A stretch of 64,000 bases of DNA from Turritopsis dohrnii (Eukaryota > Cnidaria > Hydrozoa > Anthoathecata > Oceaniidae), in NCBI GenBank assembly GCA_027922465.2, contig BQMF02000178.1, positions 434,001 through 498,000 on the forward strand. Direction: 5' to 3'. This document shows positions 1-11,872 of the stretch, in pieces; the stretch's first letter is position 1; every line of letters starts with the position of its first letter. The position numbers were made by a program, and so were the translations under genes. The notes beneath the pieces are model-generated. The model was not told the DNA's origin, searched no databases, and saw nothing but the letters and a program-made list of their open reading frames with translations.

Positions 1-423
1 TTGATGTTCAAAGACAGAACAGATAGCTAACAAACGTAGAAAGTAATAAGAAAGTCTGATCTGTGCTTTACTGACACGAAAAACATATCTATTTTCAAGT
101 GCCAAAGTTCATTGATTCAGTACCATAAAAATAACTAAAAGTCCCAGTTTTATGTAGACCTATTTGATTAATATCCATTCCTTCATCAATTAAGTGGTAA
201 AATATCAAAGAAAACGTATTTTAAATGTATGTGATTGAAAACCTTCGAAAATTCAAAAGGCTGCGTTCGTTCATTAGAATGTATATTGAGTTTTTAGTGG
301 GGACTCGCATACTCTAAATCGTAGGCTAAAAACTGCCGTTTCGGCCGGAGTAGTAGTAGGAGTAGGAGTAGTAGTAGGAGTCCAAGGGTGTTTTAATACG
401 GTATTCGCTTACGCTGCTACCGT
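1..423 (-). repeat. TIR element, copy 1 (cut by window edge)
   Basis: This stretch matches, in reverse complement, the block at 37499-37916 inside the Polinton. Shared landmarks are the terminal motif GCTGCTACCGT, the GTA/GGA trinucleotide run next to GGCCGGA, and the end near TTGATGTTCAAAGACAG. The copy ends at 423 and its other end lies outside the window. No coding potential is seen. It appears to be inserted in a Helitron whose sequence resumes at 424. Confidence 0.75.
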
Positions 424-894
424 AATAAAGTATTTACTTTCCAGCACACTTTCCTACTGCAAACATGTACTAAATACCTCTGTAAACTTTCTTTAACAGA
501 CTTCTTGTTTGCCAACACTGTTTCTGACTTGATATTGGTCCAGTATTGATCGAAGATTAAAGGTTTTTGTAATAAGAAATTCACCCAGTCTTACTTCGTG
601 CTTAACCAAATTCACCTTCGTCTGCTTCTGTCTGTAGACTAACGGATTTACTAACCGATTCCGCTGCCATCGATTTTTGATTTTCGGCAGCCAATCAAAA
701 TGGCGAAAAAAAAATTTCTTGCGTTTTGATTGGCTTAACTGACGTTAGATCCTCCGTAATCGTGAATGTGTCTTGCATGGTCGAACTGCCGCTATATGAC
801 CATGATTAAGAAGATTTTGACCGTTAAAAAAAACAAAAGCAAACACTCTCTAAGTTAAATGTGTTGCACACGATTGCGGATTATTATAATAAGA
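424..894 (-). mobile_element. Non-autonomous Helitron, 5' part
   Basis: The right end reads (minus strand) TCTTATTATAATAATCCGC preceded by A, the expected TC start of a Helitron inserted between A and T. The same end occurs at 3548, 12975 and 62470, and about 450 bp here is alignable by eye to 12430-12975 (for example the ACTTTCCAGCACACTTTCCTACTG block and the TTTGATTGGCT block). Its 3' end lies outside the window or beyond the TIR element at 1-423. No gene. Confidence 0.6.
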
Positions 895-2830
895 TGAGAT
901 AATTCCCGAACAATCAAGCGTGTCCCGTTGCAAAGACCCTTCTTGATGCTCAAATTTCGTAAAAGCATAATTATTGCTCCAACTTTAAGTTTCAAACAAT
1001 GTGGAGTTACACCGGATCGTGTGATGCTATTTAAAAAGTCAAGGGGATAATTTTGTTGCTCGTCCTCATCATCACAATCAACTTCATCAGCACTATAATA
1101 GCAAACTGGAAACGTATTTGAAGAGATCTTTTACACTTCTTATCGTGGTACATGCTTCCAAATTTATGTGAGCATTCTTTTGACAACCATGGACAATATA
1201 GAACAACCCACTGATTATCCAATTCAACGTTCTTGACCCTGACGGTACGGCCATCATTGCGTCTGCGATACATTGAATACCCATTTGCATTCATTTGGGT
1301 TGCATCACAGAATAGCTTAGGAAAATTCTTTGTGCAGTTACCGTCATCTCCCATACAAACTGAATAAGGATTAGCATTTCCACAGGAACCATGAATCTTA
1401 CATGATCTGATGATGTTATGAAGTTCTGGTTCCTGCTCAGGATCTGGTATTTCCGCAAAAATTAAGCTGTCAATGTCATCAGCATTCTGCAGTTTGTCCG
1501 CTTGAGCTAAATGTATAAGAATATGTGGATGAGGTAAAGAACGTTTCTGAAACTCAATAACATACAGGTGAGAAATGGCTTTCCCCAAAACACCATTTTT
1601 AGTAATATCATCTAAGAGTGATTTTAATTTCAAATTAAAAGCACGTGCAACCAAGTCAGGTCGATAATCTGCAGGATCGTTATCAAAGTTTTCAGTAATT
1701 TCTTGCCATTTGAGATTGCACGTGAAAGTGCAAAACAAATCTGGTGTGCCCATTTTAGTGACCAAAGCCATAGCATCTTGATAATTTTGTTGCATGGCTC
1801 TTGGACCACCCTGAAATGAAGAAGGTAGAACAACTGGTCTGCCTGCATTAAGCCCACGATTTTCTGCAACATTGGCAAGATGATCAATTAGGCCTTGATA
1901 TTGTTCAACACGAAGAGCCGTCTGGTTCAAGTTCAAACGATTAGATTCAATTTTACAATAACTATCCACAGCATATTGTTGAAGTAATCTTTTACCTTTT
2001 AAGATGGGGCTAAATGCATCTCTAAATGCAAACCTAAATGTATAATATTGGAGCATGGTCGTGCGACGTTGCTGACCTACCGCATATTCTGTTACATGAG
2101 GAATGTCAGAACTCCAACCTAACTCTCCTCTTGGAAAAATATAGGATCAATCATTGGATCCAGATTAGGCGAAAGCACTGGTAAATCTTGCAATGGTCTG
2201 TCTTGAGGGTAAACAACGATGTCCCGAGCCAAAGGTGGTGCACCATCTTCACCAAAAATAACAGCTGCTACTTCATCATGGTGAGGTAGATTGTATCGAC
2301 GGTGGTCACCGCCACTTCTCAAGTGCATTCTTATCTAGAAAACAAATAGAATGTTATGATACGCAGTTAAAGATCTGCTATTATTTTCTATTTCCACTTA
2401 CTTCAGATGGCTGGCGATTTTGTTCATTTGCGAGTTGCAACTCCTCCGCCTCTACCTACCATTCTGGAACCATGAAACTGGCAGACCTTGTGCATGGCAC
2501 CAAGATAATGTAGCTCAGGCATTTGGTTTTGCCGAGCAGCACGATACAAATGAGGATTTGCATTTTGTCAAACAGCCCGCTTTGCCCTCATGCGCTGGGC
2601 ATTCTCATTCTGCCTGGCTAATCTTTCACCTGGCTGTTCAGCTTGACGATGTTCAACACTCCTTTGAGTATTGTTAATTCTTAGTCTATCATTTTCTGAT
2701 AAGAGTTGGATGGTATTCTCCTGAATTTGTTGGCGCCTTGCTTCAGCTACATCCTCATTTGCATGCCTACGCTGAATAACAGAGCGTATTTGCTGCTGAT
2801 CAGGTGGCCATTCCTAAAAGCTGCTTGGAA
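895..2830 (-). pseudogene. Helitron replication initiator/helicase, deleted and frameshifted
   Basis: Read right to left: an N-terminal arginine/glutamine-rich coiled region (2830-2400) with a LHYLGAMHKVCQF segment typical of Helitron N-termini; the conserved FPRGELGWSSDIPH segment near 2140-2110 in another frame; then an open stretch (2056-1090) with the Helitron_like_N core. The HUH motif of the rolling-circle nuclease is visible as EFQKRSLPHPHILIHL. After the Rep part the frame passes into a segment (1080-900) reading DFLNSITRSGVTPH and LKLKVGAIIMLLRNLSIKKG, which belongs to the far C-terminal part of the helicase. The helicase motor motifs between are missing, so an internal deletion joins Rep to the helicase tail. 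A TGA near 2580 and at least one frameshift near 2140 break the gene. Confidence 0.8.
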
Positions 2831-3548
2831 GCCAGGAATAATATTAGTGCCTCTTATATTAAACATTACAGTTGAGAAACACTAGCAACAATAGATATAT
2901 ATATATAGTAGAAAGAAATACCACCAGCAAAGAAACAGCACAAAAAAAACCCGGTCGAAGCGAAAACAAACCTTTCTTTCTACAGACTAACATATAGCTA
3001 AAGAGCCTAGGAGAAAGCGCAAAAAAACTTTTAAAACGTTTCTCAAAAAAGAATAACAGCTGTACATCTAAAATTTTTAAGAGACAAACCTTTCTTTCTA
3101 CTTTCTGTCTTTCTGCTTTCTTTCTATATCACAGTAAGGAACAAATGAACCTGAATAAATGTTGATAGAAGTTCTTAGAAGGCAGACACTAAATAGGTTG
3201 GAAAGGAAGGTTGGAAAGGTTGGAAAACCTTCGTGGAGTTTACCGTCTTTAAAAATAATAAACACAATACCTCGTTACGTAATTCTTTCGGATAAACAGA
3301 CTTTATAAACTGGTAAACTTGATAAACTCACTGATAAACTTGATTGATAACTGGTTTGATAATTTGATCTATAGACAATTGCGATTGTCTATTGCCTTTT
3401 CTTTCTGAAGCGGAACCACAAAGAATAAAAAACTTAATTTGTTTACTTTACCAACGAAGGTTGTCGCTATAGACCGTAAAATTTGAAAAAAACAAAACAC
3501 TCTCTGAATTAAATGTGTTGCACAAGATTGCAGATTATTATAATTAGA
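895..3548 (-). mobile_element. Helitron with Rep gene, internally deleted
   Basis: The 5' end is at 3548 (minus strand TCTAATTATAATAATCTGC, preceded by A). A leader of about 700 bp precedes a decayed Rep/helicase reading frame on the minus strand. The element is interrupted at 894/895 by the start of another Helitron. Its 3' hairpin end is not seen. The 2831-3548 leader is AT-rich, without a gene. Confidence 0.6.
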
Positions 3549-4400
3549 TTATAAATACGTATGAGTTACCAGTTTCTGCTGCAAGTTTTGCATGGGATTG
3601 GTTTAAGGAACTTTGAACAAGTTTTTTCAATTTAATTGACATAAGCAAGTCCCACAACACAGCACATGATAACTAAAAAATTCATTTCAACTAAAATACT
3701 ATATATAATAGCACTTTGGTGTACAACAAAGCTGTTCGAAGCTATTTGGTGCAGTACACTGTAAGTTAATTTGGTGCAAAGCTGTACAAGTTATTAAGAT
3801 GCATAAACACAGGTATTAATTAGGCATGTGTACAATATTTTCTTGCGACAAAGCTGCACAAAATTATTGTTGTGCGATCAAAGCTGCACTTGTGTTTCTT
3901 TATCCTATGTTTTATTTCTTCGAGGAAGGAAGAACTGAGAAAATATTCATATAACAACAACAGTTAGAAAGGGATCGTTGTCGTGATTTGAATAGAAAGA
4001 GGAATTACCTATTACCCAGCAGACAATATGTCAGACCAAAAGTATACAACGTGATATACGAAACAGTTGTGTTTTTTTTTTGAAAGTTACGCACAAATTT
4101 TCGAAGACTCTAGTAAGCTTGCTAGTTCTCCTTGTGGTAAGAAAAATTGAGTATATCAATAACTTTTGTCATTAAAAAGACATATCTAACATAAAATAAC
4201 ATAGAAAAATTTAAGAAACAGTTATACAAATTTTAATCTGTAGAATTAACAATAAGTCTAGAAAATATATGATATTGTAACTTAGACCGTGACGACAGTT
4301 CATATGAGCGTCAGCCTAAAACAACAAAACACCACTAGCCGCAACACCACGACCATTTTAAACACTATTTCCACTAACGTTACAATCGTGAATAAATAAA
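3549..4400. other. Noncoding, with short repeated TTGGTGCA / CAAAGCTG motifs
   Basis: No gene is recognisable. Between 3710 and 3900 the words TTTGGTG and CAAAGCTG(C/T) recur several times, as in subterminal regions of DNA transposons. No paired ends were found. Confidence 0.3.
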
Positions 4401-4411
4401 AAAACTCATGT

Positions 4412-5220
4412 AGACGTTTGATGTATATTCTTAGTGGTACAGTGATTTGCAAGCCATCAAAAGATTGGCTTACTTCTTTGCGATTACACTCTGAACGTCG
4501 CAAGATGTTGATGACGCCTTTCCTCTTCTTTCTTCCTTCACTGTATGATACTTTCATTGCGTTGTTTGGGTTCTTCCTCTCCATCTTTTTTATCTTGTTC
4601 ACTGATACTGGAAATTCCAGACCATCTTATTTATACTCATCCACATTATATTTATCATTATACTCATCTTTTCTGGCTAGACATCCACTCTGAATGATTA
4701 AGGATCTCTTTATGATTTAGTGCCGCTATCACAGCCCACCTGATGCAAAAAGACCCTCTTGTCATCTATGCTTATGACTGTGTACGCCCAGATACATGAT
4801 ATGATCGATGCTGAAACCATTTTGCATTAATGCAGAATGTTCCACTTGAGTCTTAATAGCTGCAAATATGTCATCCAAAATCTCTTCCATATCACTACCT
4901 TGGAACACTTGTATGATCTTGCTGAAAAGGACCTTGTTTCTCCAAATATAACCGTCTCGTTCTCATACAAGGTCTTTTGCGTATTCAAAGTTCTTATCAT
5001 CAAGTTGAATTAGTGGTATGGAACGCTTCTTGCATGTGATACATATAGAAAGTTGTACTTTAACTGAACCAATGTTTTCAATCTGCTCTTCCATCAACTT
5101 CTTCACATTTGCCCTGACTAGTGTGAAGCATCCATCAACATCAACGTGTAAATATTATTTTGTGACTTTTGAGCTGTTGTTTTTCAGGCTGGGGTATAAA
5201 TGCTTAATGCCCTAAAAAAC
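4412..5220 (-). pseudogene. Relic of Polinton-type PolB N-terminal region
   Basis: On the minus strand several frames give segments that I recognise from the N-terminal extension of Polinton-type protein-primed DNA polymerases of cnidarians: HVDVDGCFTLVRANVKKL (about 5150-5095), QLSICITCKKRSIPLIQLDD (about 5055-4995), a segment with GFSIDHIMYLGVH (about 4830-4770), and GLEFPVSVNKIKKMERKNPN followed by RRSECNRK (4630-4480). The order fits the family, but frames change and stops occur. No catalytic motifs are present. The sequence does not overlap the PolB of the large Polinton, which lacks this region. The left and right limits are approximate; a LINE begins near 5700. Identification rests on memory of family sequence, not on a search. 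Confidence 0.5.
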
Positions 5221-5700
5221 CAATGAATTCTAGTGCTTTAATCAGTGGTGAATTCCATCAATAACCAAGTTTCTCTCTTGCCCCATTATATAGTAAGGTA
5301 ACTGAATGGCAGATAATCTCCAATCGATCTTTGAGAGCATTGCGAGTTGATCCTACAAGCGATGAAACAGCGTTGTATAGTTTAGACATTGGACTTTTAA
5401 ACCAACTTATCTCCTCTATTATATTTTTTAGAAAAGATGTTTTTTCGAAGTGAAGAGAATGCTAAGACACGAGTCAGACAATTCTCTGACTGATTTGATG
5501 CATACTTAGGTAAGGAGGGTCGCTTTTTAAAAAATTTACATACAACATTTTATAACTCGCAAAGTCATAAGCTCCACCATGGTCTCATCATCAAGTTTGT
5601 TCTTCGTCAGTTCGATCGGGAGAGGTCTGTTCCTTTGAATATATCTATCTCTTTACGCCATATATTCCCCTTTTCCAGGAAATTATGTTATGCAACTGTT
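5221..5700. other. Possible further Polinton relic, no clear gene
   Basis: The minus strand gives short fragments in changing frames between stops. It may continue the relic at 4412-5220 but nothing diagnostic is visible. Confidence 0.2.
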
Positions 5701-5703
5701 TAA

Positions 5704-6654
5704 GTGTTAGAGAAACTGAGAAACGATGAAATTTATTTTGATCTATTCAGGGAAAGTATTGTCTTAGAAGCCAAACATTGTAACAAGATGGTAGCATCAA
5801 CGAGAAGTTCACAGAGAAATGTTGACAATACTGTCGAAGATAAAGCTGATACTGTAGAAGATACTGATACTGATACTGTAGAAAATATTCCATCTGACGA
5901 GAATGAGGTATTTCACGACTCGATAAATAATTTTATTCACGATGATCAAGAAATTACACTTGAGATGATTTATTATGAATTGAGGATTATAAAATCAGAT
6001 TTATATTCTAAGATTGACACAGTAAAAGAGGAAGTAAAAACTGCAAAATGAAAATACTGCTCTCAAATCTGAAATAAAGGAACTGAAATCTGAATTGTCG
6101 GAAAAAGATGTCATCATTCAAAAGATCCAACATGATTTGAAAGTATTCAAAGACGAGAAAGCAGACCATGATGAATTTAATGAGGTAGAAAGAGATACCG
6201 CGGAAGTTCAGCAATACATAAGAAGAAACAACATAGAGATTGTTGGAATACCAGACTCAAGATGAGGATTTAGAAGATTAAGTTATCAAAATGCAAAGGC
6301 AGTTGATATCGACATTTCAACAAATGATATTGAGGCTTGTCATTGACTTCGAAAAAAACCTAATCAAAAAGGTCCTAAACGCACCATCGTTCGATTTGTA
6401 AACAGAAAATTCGTTGAACTTCCGTTCTCACGACATCTTGCCGACAAAATTTACATCAATAACAATCTTTGCAACTATTATCGTTATCTCTGGGAAAAGT
6501 TAAAACTCTCCATCAGAATAAAGTAATCGATTCATTCTGGGTTTTTAATGGCACAATTTACATTAGATTTCTTGATTATGATGAAGTCATGAAAATTACG
6601 CATCTTTACGACCTTCTTAGTAATTTTCCTGAACAAAAAGAACTTTTAGAATAA
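5704..6654 (+). pseudogene. LINE ORF1, coiled-coil nucleic-acid-binding protein, frameshifted
   Basis: The first part (115 codons) is acidic with D/T/V-rich repeats. It runs, after a one-base shift near 6048, into a lysine/glutamate-rich coiled coil (about 6050-6200), then a block with RRNNIEIVGIPDS (6210-6260), which is the conserved RNA-recognition-like part of L1-type ORF1 (Transposase_22-like), followed by RTIVRFVNRKF and a C-terminal domain ending at 6654. In-frame stops near 6263 and 6345 and at least two shifts make it non-functional. ORF1 proteins of this kind coat the element's RNA. Family-level call; I cannot place the clade precisely. Confidence 0.65.
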
Positions 6655-6771
6655 ATTCTTTTTGTCTATTAATTGTTTTAAGACATCGTTGATACTTTAT
6701 TCTTTTATTTCTTTTTATTTTATTACAGTTTTTTAAGTTTTGGCTCGAGAAACATTTATCATTTTGATATC

Positions 6772-9447
6772 ATGTCTGTTGAAGTGGATAGTGATCCATG
6801 TTCTATTTGCGATAAACCAATTAAAAGTGATGCTATTTTTTGTACCTTTTGTGAACACTGGGTTCATCCCAAATGTAATCGTCTTAGCACTAGTGATTTC
6901 AAAAAGCTCATTGAAACAGATGATAGTGAGGCCTGGTTCTGTTTTAGGTGTAGCTGTCTGCTTTTCCATTCAATACTGAACCTGAACCTGAACCTGACCC
7001 GTCTTTAAGTTCTTTGTCCTCCCAACACACTTCTTAAAATTTTGACAATCTGGAAACGTTAATTGTAAGTATTATGATGAACTTTCCTTCAAAACTATGA
7101 TTTCTAATTCAGCTATTTGCAATACCTCTTCTTATTCATTCTTCCATTTAAACATTAATTCCTTAAATTTACATTTTGATAGTTTAGAGCTTTTTTTTGA
7201 TTCTCTTAATTTTGAATTTGATGTTATAGGGCTGAGTGAAACACGTATTCTATCAACTTCTCCTTATAGTCCTGTAATTTCTAATTATCAATCTCATGTC
7301 ACTGTTACTGAAGCAAACCATGGTGGCACTCTTCTCTTTATTTCCGATAAACTTACATCTTTTAGAAGACCTGATCTTGAAAATATTATGTATGCTTCAA
7401 AATTATTAGAGTCAACATTTGCTGAAATCCAGGTAAAAAATAAGCCTAATATTGTAGTGGGATCAATATACAGACATCATGCCTTATCGCCAATCGAATT
7501 TACAAATAAATTTCTTCTTCCCATCTTAGAAATAGTCAATCGCCAAGGTAAGTTACTTGTTCTCTTAGGTGATTTTAATTTGAATCTATTAAGTTCTAAT
7601 GAAAATTCTGTCACTAACTTTATTGACACCTTAAGTAACTTTCTTGTACTACCATATATCAATTTACCTACTAGGATTAGTAATAACTCTCAGACACTGA
7701 TTGATAACATTTTTATTTCTCCCCTCTTATAAGTCTATCTCAGGTAATTTTATTTCAGGCATTTCTGACCATCTGGCCCAATTTGTACTATTAGATAAAT
7801 CAAACAAAAAACAAATCAATAATATCCCTAAAACTTACAAAGATTGGAAAAACTTTGATGCTGAAAAATCAATCGACTGGGATTCCTTCATGAAGCTTGA
7901 TGAAAAAGATCCAAATGTCTCTTTCGACCTATTTTTTAATAAACTTAATTTTCTCGTAGATCAATTCACTCCCACAAGAGGATTGTCCAAAAAACAAACC
8001 CTTGATAAGACGACCAAACTATGGTCGCCAGTGCTTTTAATGTTTATTTTAGCTCTATTGCGCAAAATTTACAAGACAAAATTCCAAACTTTGGAAATTT
8101 TGAAGACTTTTTAATTGGAAATCCTTCACCTGATTCCTGTTTTTTTAGAGCTGTAACTCACGATGAAATGCTTAAAACTTTCAAAACCCTAAATCATTCC
8201 AAAAGTACTGGTGACAATAGTATTCCAAGACAAATTTTTGATTGTGTTCCAAATGAACTTGCTAGTGTTTTATCATCGTTAATCAACCTAACTTTTGAAA
8301 CAGGTATATTTCCAGACACTCTTAAATTAGTCAAAGTAAGCCTTGTTTTCAAGAACAAAGGTTCTAATCTTGATGTGAATAATTATGGGCCTATTTCATT
8401 ACTTTCTAATATTGATAAAATTTTTGAAAAATTAGTTCACACAAGACTTAATTCCTTTCTTCTTAAACACAACCTCAAATTTTACAGACAATTTGGATTT
8501 AGAAAGTCACATTCCACCACTCAAACCTTAATCACCTGGCCAATGCTATTCTTTATGCGGATGTCAACCTATTTGCAGATGATACCATGTTATTTCATAA
8601 CGAATATTCTTTAAAATCCCTGACCAAGAAAGCTAACATTGACTTGAAACTTCTAACTCATTGGCTTAATGCCAATAAGATAGCCTTAAATCGAACCAGA
8701 ACCGAACATTTAATCCTTAAACCAAAACGTAAGGCTATGAATTTTGACGTCAAAATTAAAATCAATGGTCAAAGATTGCGTCCGAGCAAAGTTGTGAAAT
8801 ACCTCGGTATCTTCATCGATGACGAACTAAGCTGGAAATATCACATCAACTTTGTCTGTAACAAACTTAAGAGAGCTAATGGGGCCTTGAGTAAGCTTCG
8901 TCACATTGTTCCTGAAAAAACTCTTCTATCTCTTTACTACTCTTTATTTCATTCTCATCTTTCATATGGTGCTCAAATTTGGGGCCAACGTCAAAGTCTT
9001 CAAACTCGCCGTCTTCTAACTGTTCAAAAACGTGCCCTGAGAATTATGTCTTTTTCTGATTTTCGTGGTCCTTCCTCGCCACTCTTCCTACGCTTTGAAT
9101 TACTTTCTTTTTTTGACTTTGTTAAATTTTTAAATATCATGTCTGTCTTTAAGCTTATGAACAGTAAATTACCTTCTCCTCTTATTACTACTTTTGATTT
9201 GCTCCGTTTAAACCAACATAATCGTGGTTATCTTAGTCGTGCTAAGGCTGGGTTACTAAAACTTCCAAATGTGTCAACTGTTACGTTCGGTAATAACTCT
9301 CTTAGTTACCAATTGGTTTTATCCTGGAATTTATTACAAAATTATCTTGCCATCGACGACCTATCAACACTGGCATTAGGTCGTCTCAAATACCTTGTTA
9401 AGTTCTACTTTCTATCATCTCATGTCGCTATCAATAATCAATCTTAG
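6772..9447 (+). pseudogene. LINE ORF2: zinc finger, AP endonuclease, reverse transcriptase, with deletions
   Basis: A PHD-like zinc finger opens the region (CSICDKPIKSDAIFC, then HWVHPKC and CFRCSC, 6800-6960). An apurinic-type endonuclease follows (7097-7800): LNINSLNLHFDSL, IGLSETR, SIYRHH, LLGDFNLNLL, and SDHLAQF in another frame. The reverse transcriptase part starts near 8021 with STGDNSIPRQIFD and the fingers segment DVNNYGPISLLSNIDKIFEK. After the HSTTQTL segment (8510-8535) the sequence jumps directly to LFADDTMLF (8570-8595), the catalytic YADD-box region, so motifs A and B of the polymerase are deleted. A second junction near 8020 has removed the linker between the endonuclease and the polymerase. 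The C-terminal domain (8587-9447) is intact. The copy cannot move by itself. Confidence 0.8.
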
Positions 9448-9754
9448 ATCTTAGATTGTTAATATTATTATTATTTTTTTTGTTATTCATTTATTTTTTA
9501 TTTATTTTTTTTATGTTTGTTTTTTTTATTTATTTTTTATTTAATATTTATTTATTTTTTTTATGTTTATTTTTTATTTACTTTTATTTTTTTGCTTCTT
9601 CTGATAATTTTATAAAAAACTTAGAAATATTTATACAATCGTCTCTGATAATAAATATTTATTGTGTTTTGTAACTTTTTATAGGGAGCCACCTCCTTAG
9701 TTTAGATGCAAATCTATGAGTGTGGTCTCCCGTCGTGTTGAAGACAAATACATG

Positions 9755-9785
<31 letters not shown>
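9755..9785. repeat. (TCTA)n microsatellite
   Basis: About seven uninterrupted ATCT/TCTA units lie between the end of the first LINE and the start of the second. It is most easily read as the 3' tail of the first LINE. Confidence 0.9.
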
Positions 9786-10949
9786 ACCCTAACCGAAACC
9801 ATCAGAAAATCACTTGATACTGGTCAATTTTCTTGTGGGGTGTTCATTGATCTGCGAAAAGCTTTTGATACAGTTGACATTAATATCCTGTTACGCAAAC
9901 TTGAACTCTATGGTATCAGAGGTAAGTGTAATCGTTGGTTCCAATCTTATTTAACTGGGAGAAAACAGTATGTTTATCTAAATGGTAAAAAATCAGATTT
10001 TAAGGAAGCTTTTCACCGTGTTCCTCAAGGATCAGTTCTGGGACCCTTGCTGTTTATTATTTATATTAATGATCTCCCTAACTCTCTTATCTTTAGTGTA
10101 GCTACTTTATTTGTTGATGATACCTGTATTCTTTATTCAAATTCTTCCCTTAAGGTTATAGAAAAATGTCTTAACATAGATCTAAGGAGACTTTAGAAAT
10201 GGTTATGCGCTAACAAGATCTCTCTGAATGTCCCTAAGACAGAAGTCTTATTATTCCATGGCTCACATAAGATTCCCGACTACAACATACGGCTTATACT
10301 AAATGGTCATCCCCTTGATCTCAGTGACTCAGTCAAATATCTAGGTGTTTACTTAGATAACCTCCTTTCATGGAAAAAACACCTTGAATTGCTATGTGTA
10401 AAATTAAGGAAAGCAAATGGTATTATCTCTAAACTTCGACATTTCATCTCAAGATCTATTCTTCTTCAAGTTTATTTTTCATTCTTTGACTCTCACATGA
10501 GATATGCCTGTCAGGTATGGGGGAATTCACCTTGCCTTAGAATTTCTAGACTTCAGAAGCAAAGTATGAGATTGATTACCTTCTCTGAATTTAACTCTCC
10601 TTCATCTATTTTATTTCGTAATCTTAAAATTCTAGAATTCTCTGATCTAGTTAAACTTCTTAACATTATCTCTACTTTTCACATACTCTCTAACTCTGCA
10701 CCTCCAGCTCTAATTAATACTTATAATCTAAGTAAATATCCACATTGTCACCACACCAGGGGTAATTTATTGGGACTCTTATCAAGACCTAAATGCAATA
10801 CCACTAAATTTGGTTCAAATTCTGTTATCTATCAGTCTGTTGTTCAATGGAATGAGTTTCAGCTGCATTGTCCAGAATCAGACCTCTCTAGCATCTCTAA
10901 GCACAACTTAATCGAACTCTTCAAAATCATCACTTTTAATAACTATTGA
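9786..10949 (+). pseudogene. LINE reverse transcriptase, C-terminal part, one in-frame stop
   Basis: Motif A is visible as GVFIDLRKAFDTVD (9836-9877), motif B as VPQGSVLGPLLFIIYINDLP (10020-10079), and motif C as FVDD in place of the usual Y/FADD (10110-10121). The thumb and C-terminal region follow (SVKYLGVYLDN; RLQKQSMRLI). A TAG at 10194-10196 interrupts an otherwise open frame, since both halves are in the same frame. The upstream endonuclease and fingers are absent. The alanine-to-valine change in motif C also suggests loss of activity. Confidence 0.8.
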
Positions 10950-11130
10950 TTTGTCGCAAATTAGTTTTTACTTGTTTATCGTAGTCTCTTTAATTGTTAA
11001 ATTTTTGATGGCCATACCCTTGTCTAGCTTTTGGTCTCCAGCCATTAATATTATACTTTTATGCTGATTTGTTGTAACTCATTAAAATAGCAAATAAACA
11101 ATTACTAACTAACTACTAACTTACTAACTA
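9786..11130 (+). mobile_element. CR1/L2-like LINE, 5'-truncated
   Basis: The copy starts abruptly inside the reverse transcriptase domain and ends with a short 3' region and an ACTAA-type tail (11090-11130). 5' truncation is the normal outcome of target-primed reverse transcription. It is a different subfamily from its upstream neighbour, since the shared domains differ at many residues. Confidence 0.75.
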
Positions 11131-11872
11131 AGTATCTGATCTTCTACTACCACGACCGCTCTACGTCAAGGAGATAAGGATGACTTCCGTAGATATGTAC
11201 CTGGCATACCTCGATAACTTAATAACTAAAAAAAAAACTTCATCGGGTACATTAGTATGAAGCACTCAATTATGCAGTGAATTGTATCAAAGAAAGGTTC
11301 AATCAAAAAGATTCAGAGACATGCCATGCTACAAAAAGGTCTTCTTGAAGCATTTGACATCAAGTTAGGAGAAGTGAAGACGTTTTATCAAAGTAATTTC
11401 CATATGTCTTTTCAAAAATTTAAATTTAAAATTTTCGAGGAAAAGACTCCGAACAATAACAAACGTTAATTTAACGGATATTGATAGATGTTCATGTTAG
11501 TAAAAGAACCCTTCTTTCAGAAGTTTTGCCATAAAGTCGATATTGGCTTGTTCAGCCAATATTTCCTCTTTACCCTTTTTCAGGAATTTTATTACGTTTT
11601 TAGGTTTATCTCAAGGTAATCGATAGTGTGTCACGAGAAAAGTAATCAATCAAATATCAAAGAAAAACATAATTTAAATGTCAATCAATGTAAAACAAAT
11701 TGATTTCATTTTCTTATGGATGTAGATAGCTGTCTGGGTTTAATAATTAATGAACTAATCTGAGATAGTACATCTTGACCTTTAGACAATTGTCTAAAGT
11801 TTGAAACTTAGCATGGATGTATCCACGAGAGAAAAGCTTCTAGATTTCTACAAAAGTTAAATATTATTGGTA
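11131..11872. other. Noncoding, nothing recognised
   Basis: AT-rich with no convincing reading frame, repeat or element end. Confidence 0.4.

Larger units (their letters stand above)
5700..9754 (+). mobile_element. CR1/L2-like non-LTR retrotransposon, defective
   Basis: Two consecutive coding regions (coiled-coil ORF1; zinc finger, endonuclease, reverse transcriptase ORF2) are followed by a T-rich 3' region (9448-9700) and a TCTA microsatellite tail. A short tandem-repeat tail in place of poly(A) fits CR1/L2-type elements. The 5' limit is approximate. Confidence 0.75.

Noticed and set aside
2420..2677. 85-codon plus-strand frame
   Set aside because: It is the antisense of the Helitron Rep N-terminal region, which has the better family match.
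9456..9674. 72-codon hydrophobic frame of F, L, I and Y
   Set aside because: It is a translation of the T-rich 3' region of the LINE, not a membrane protein.
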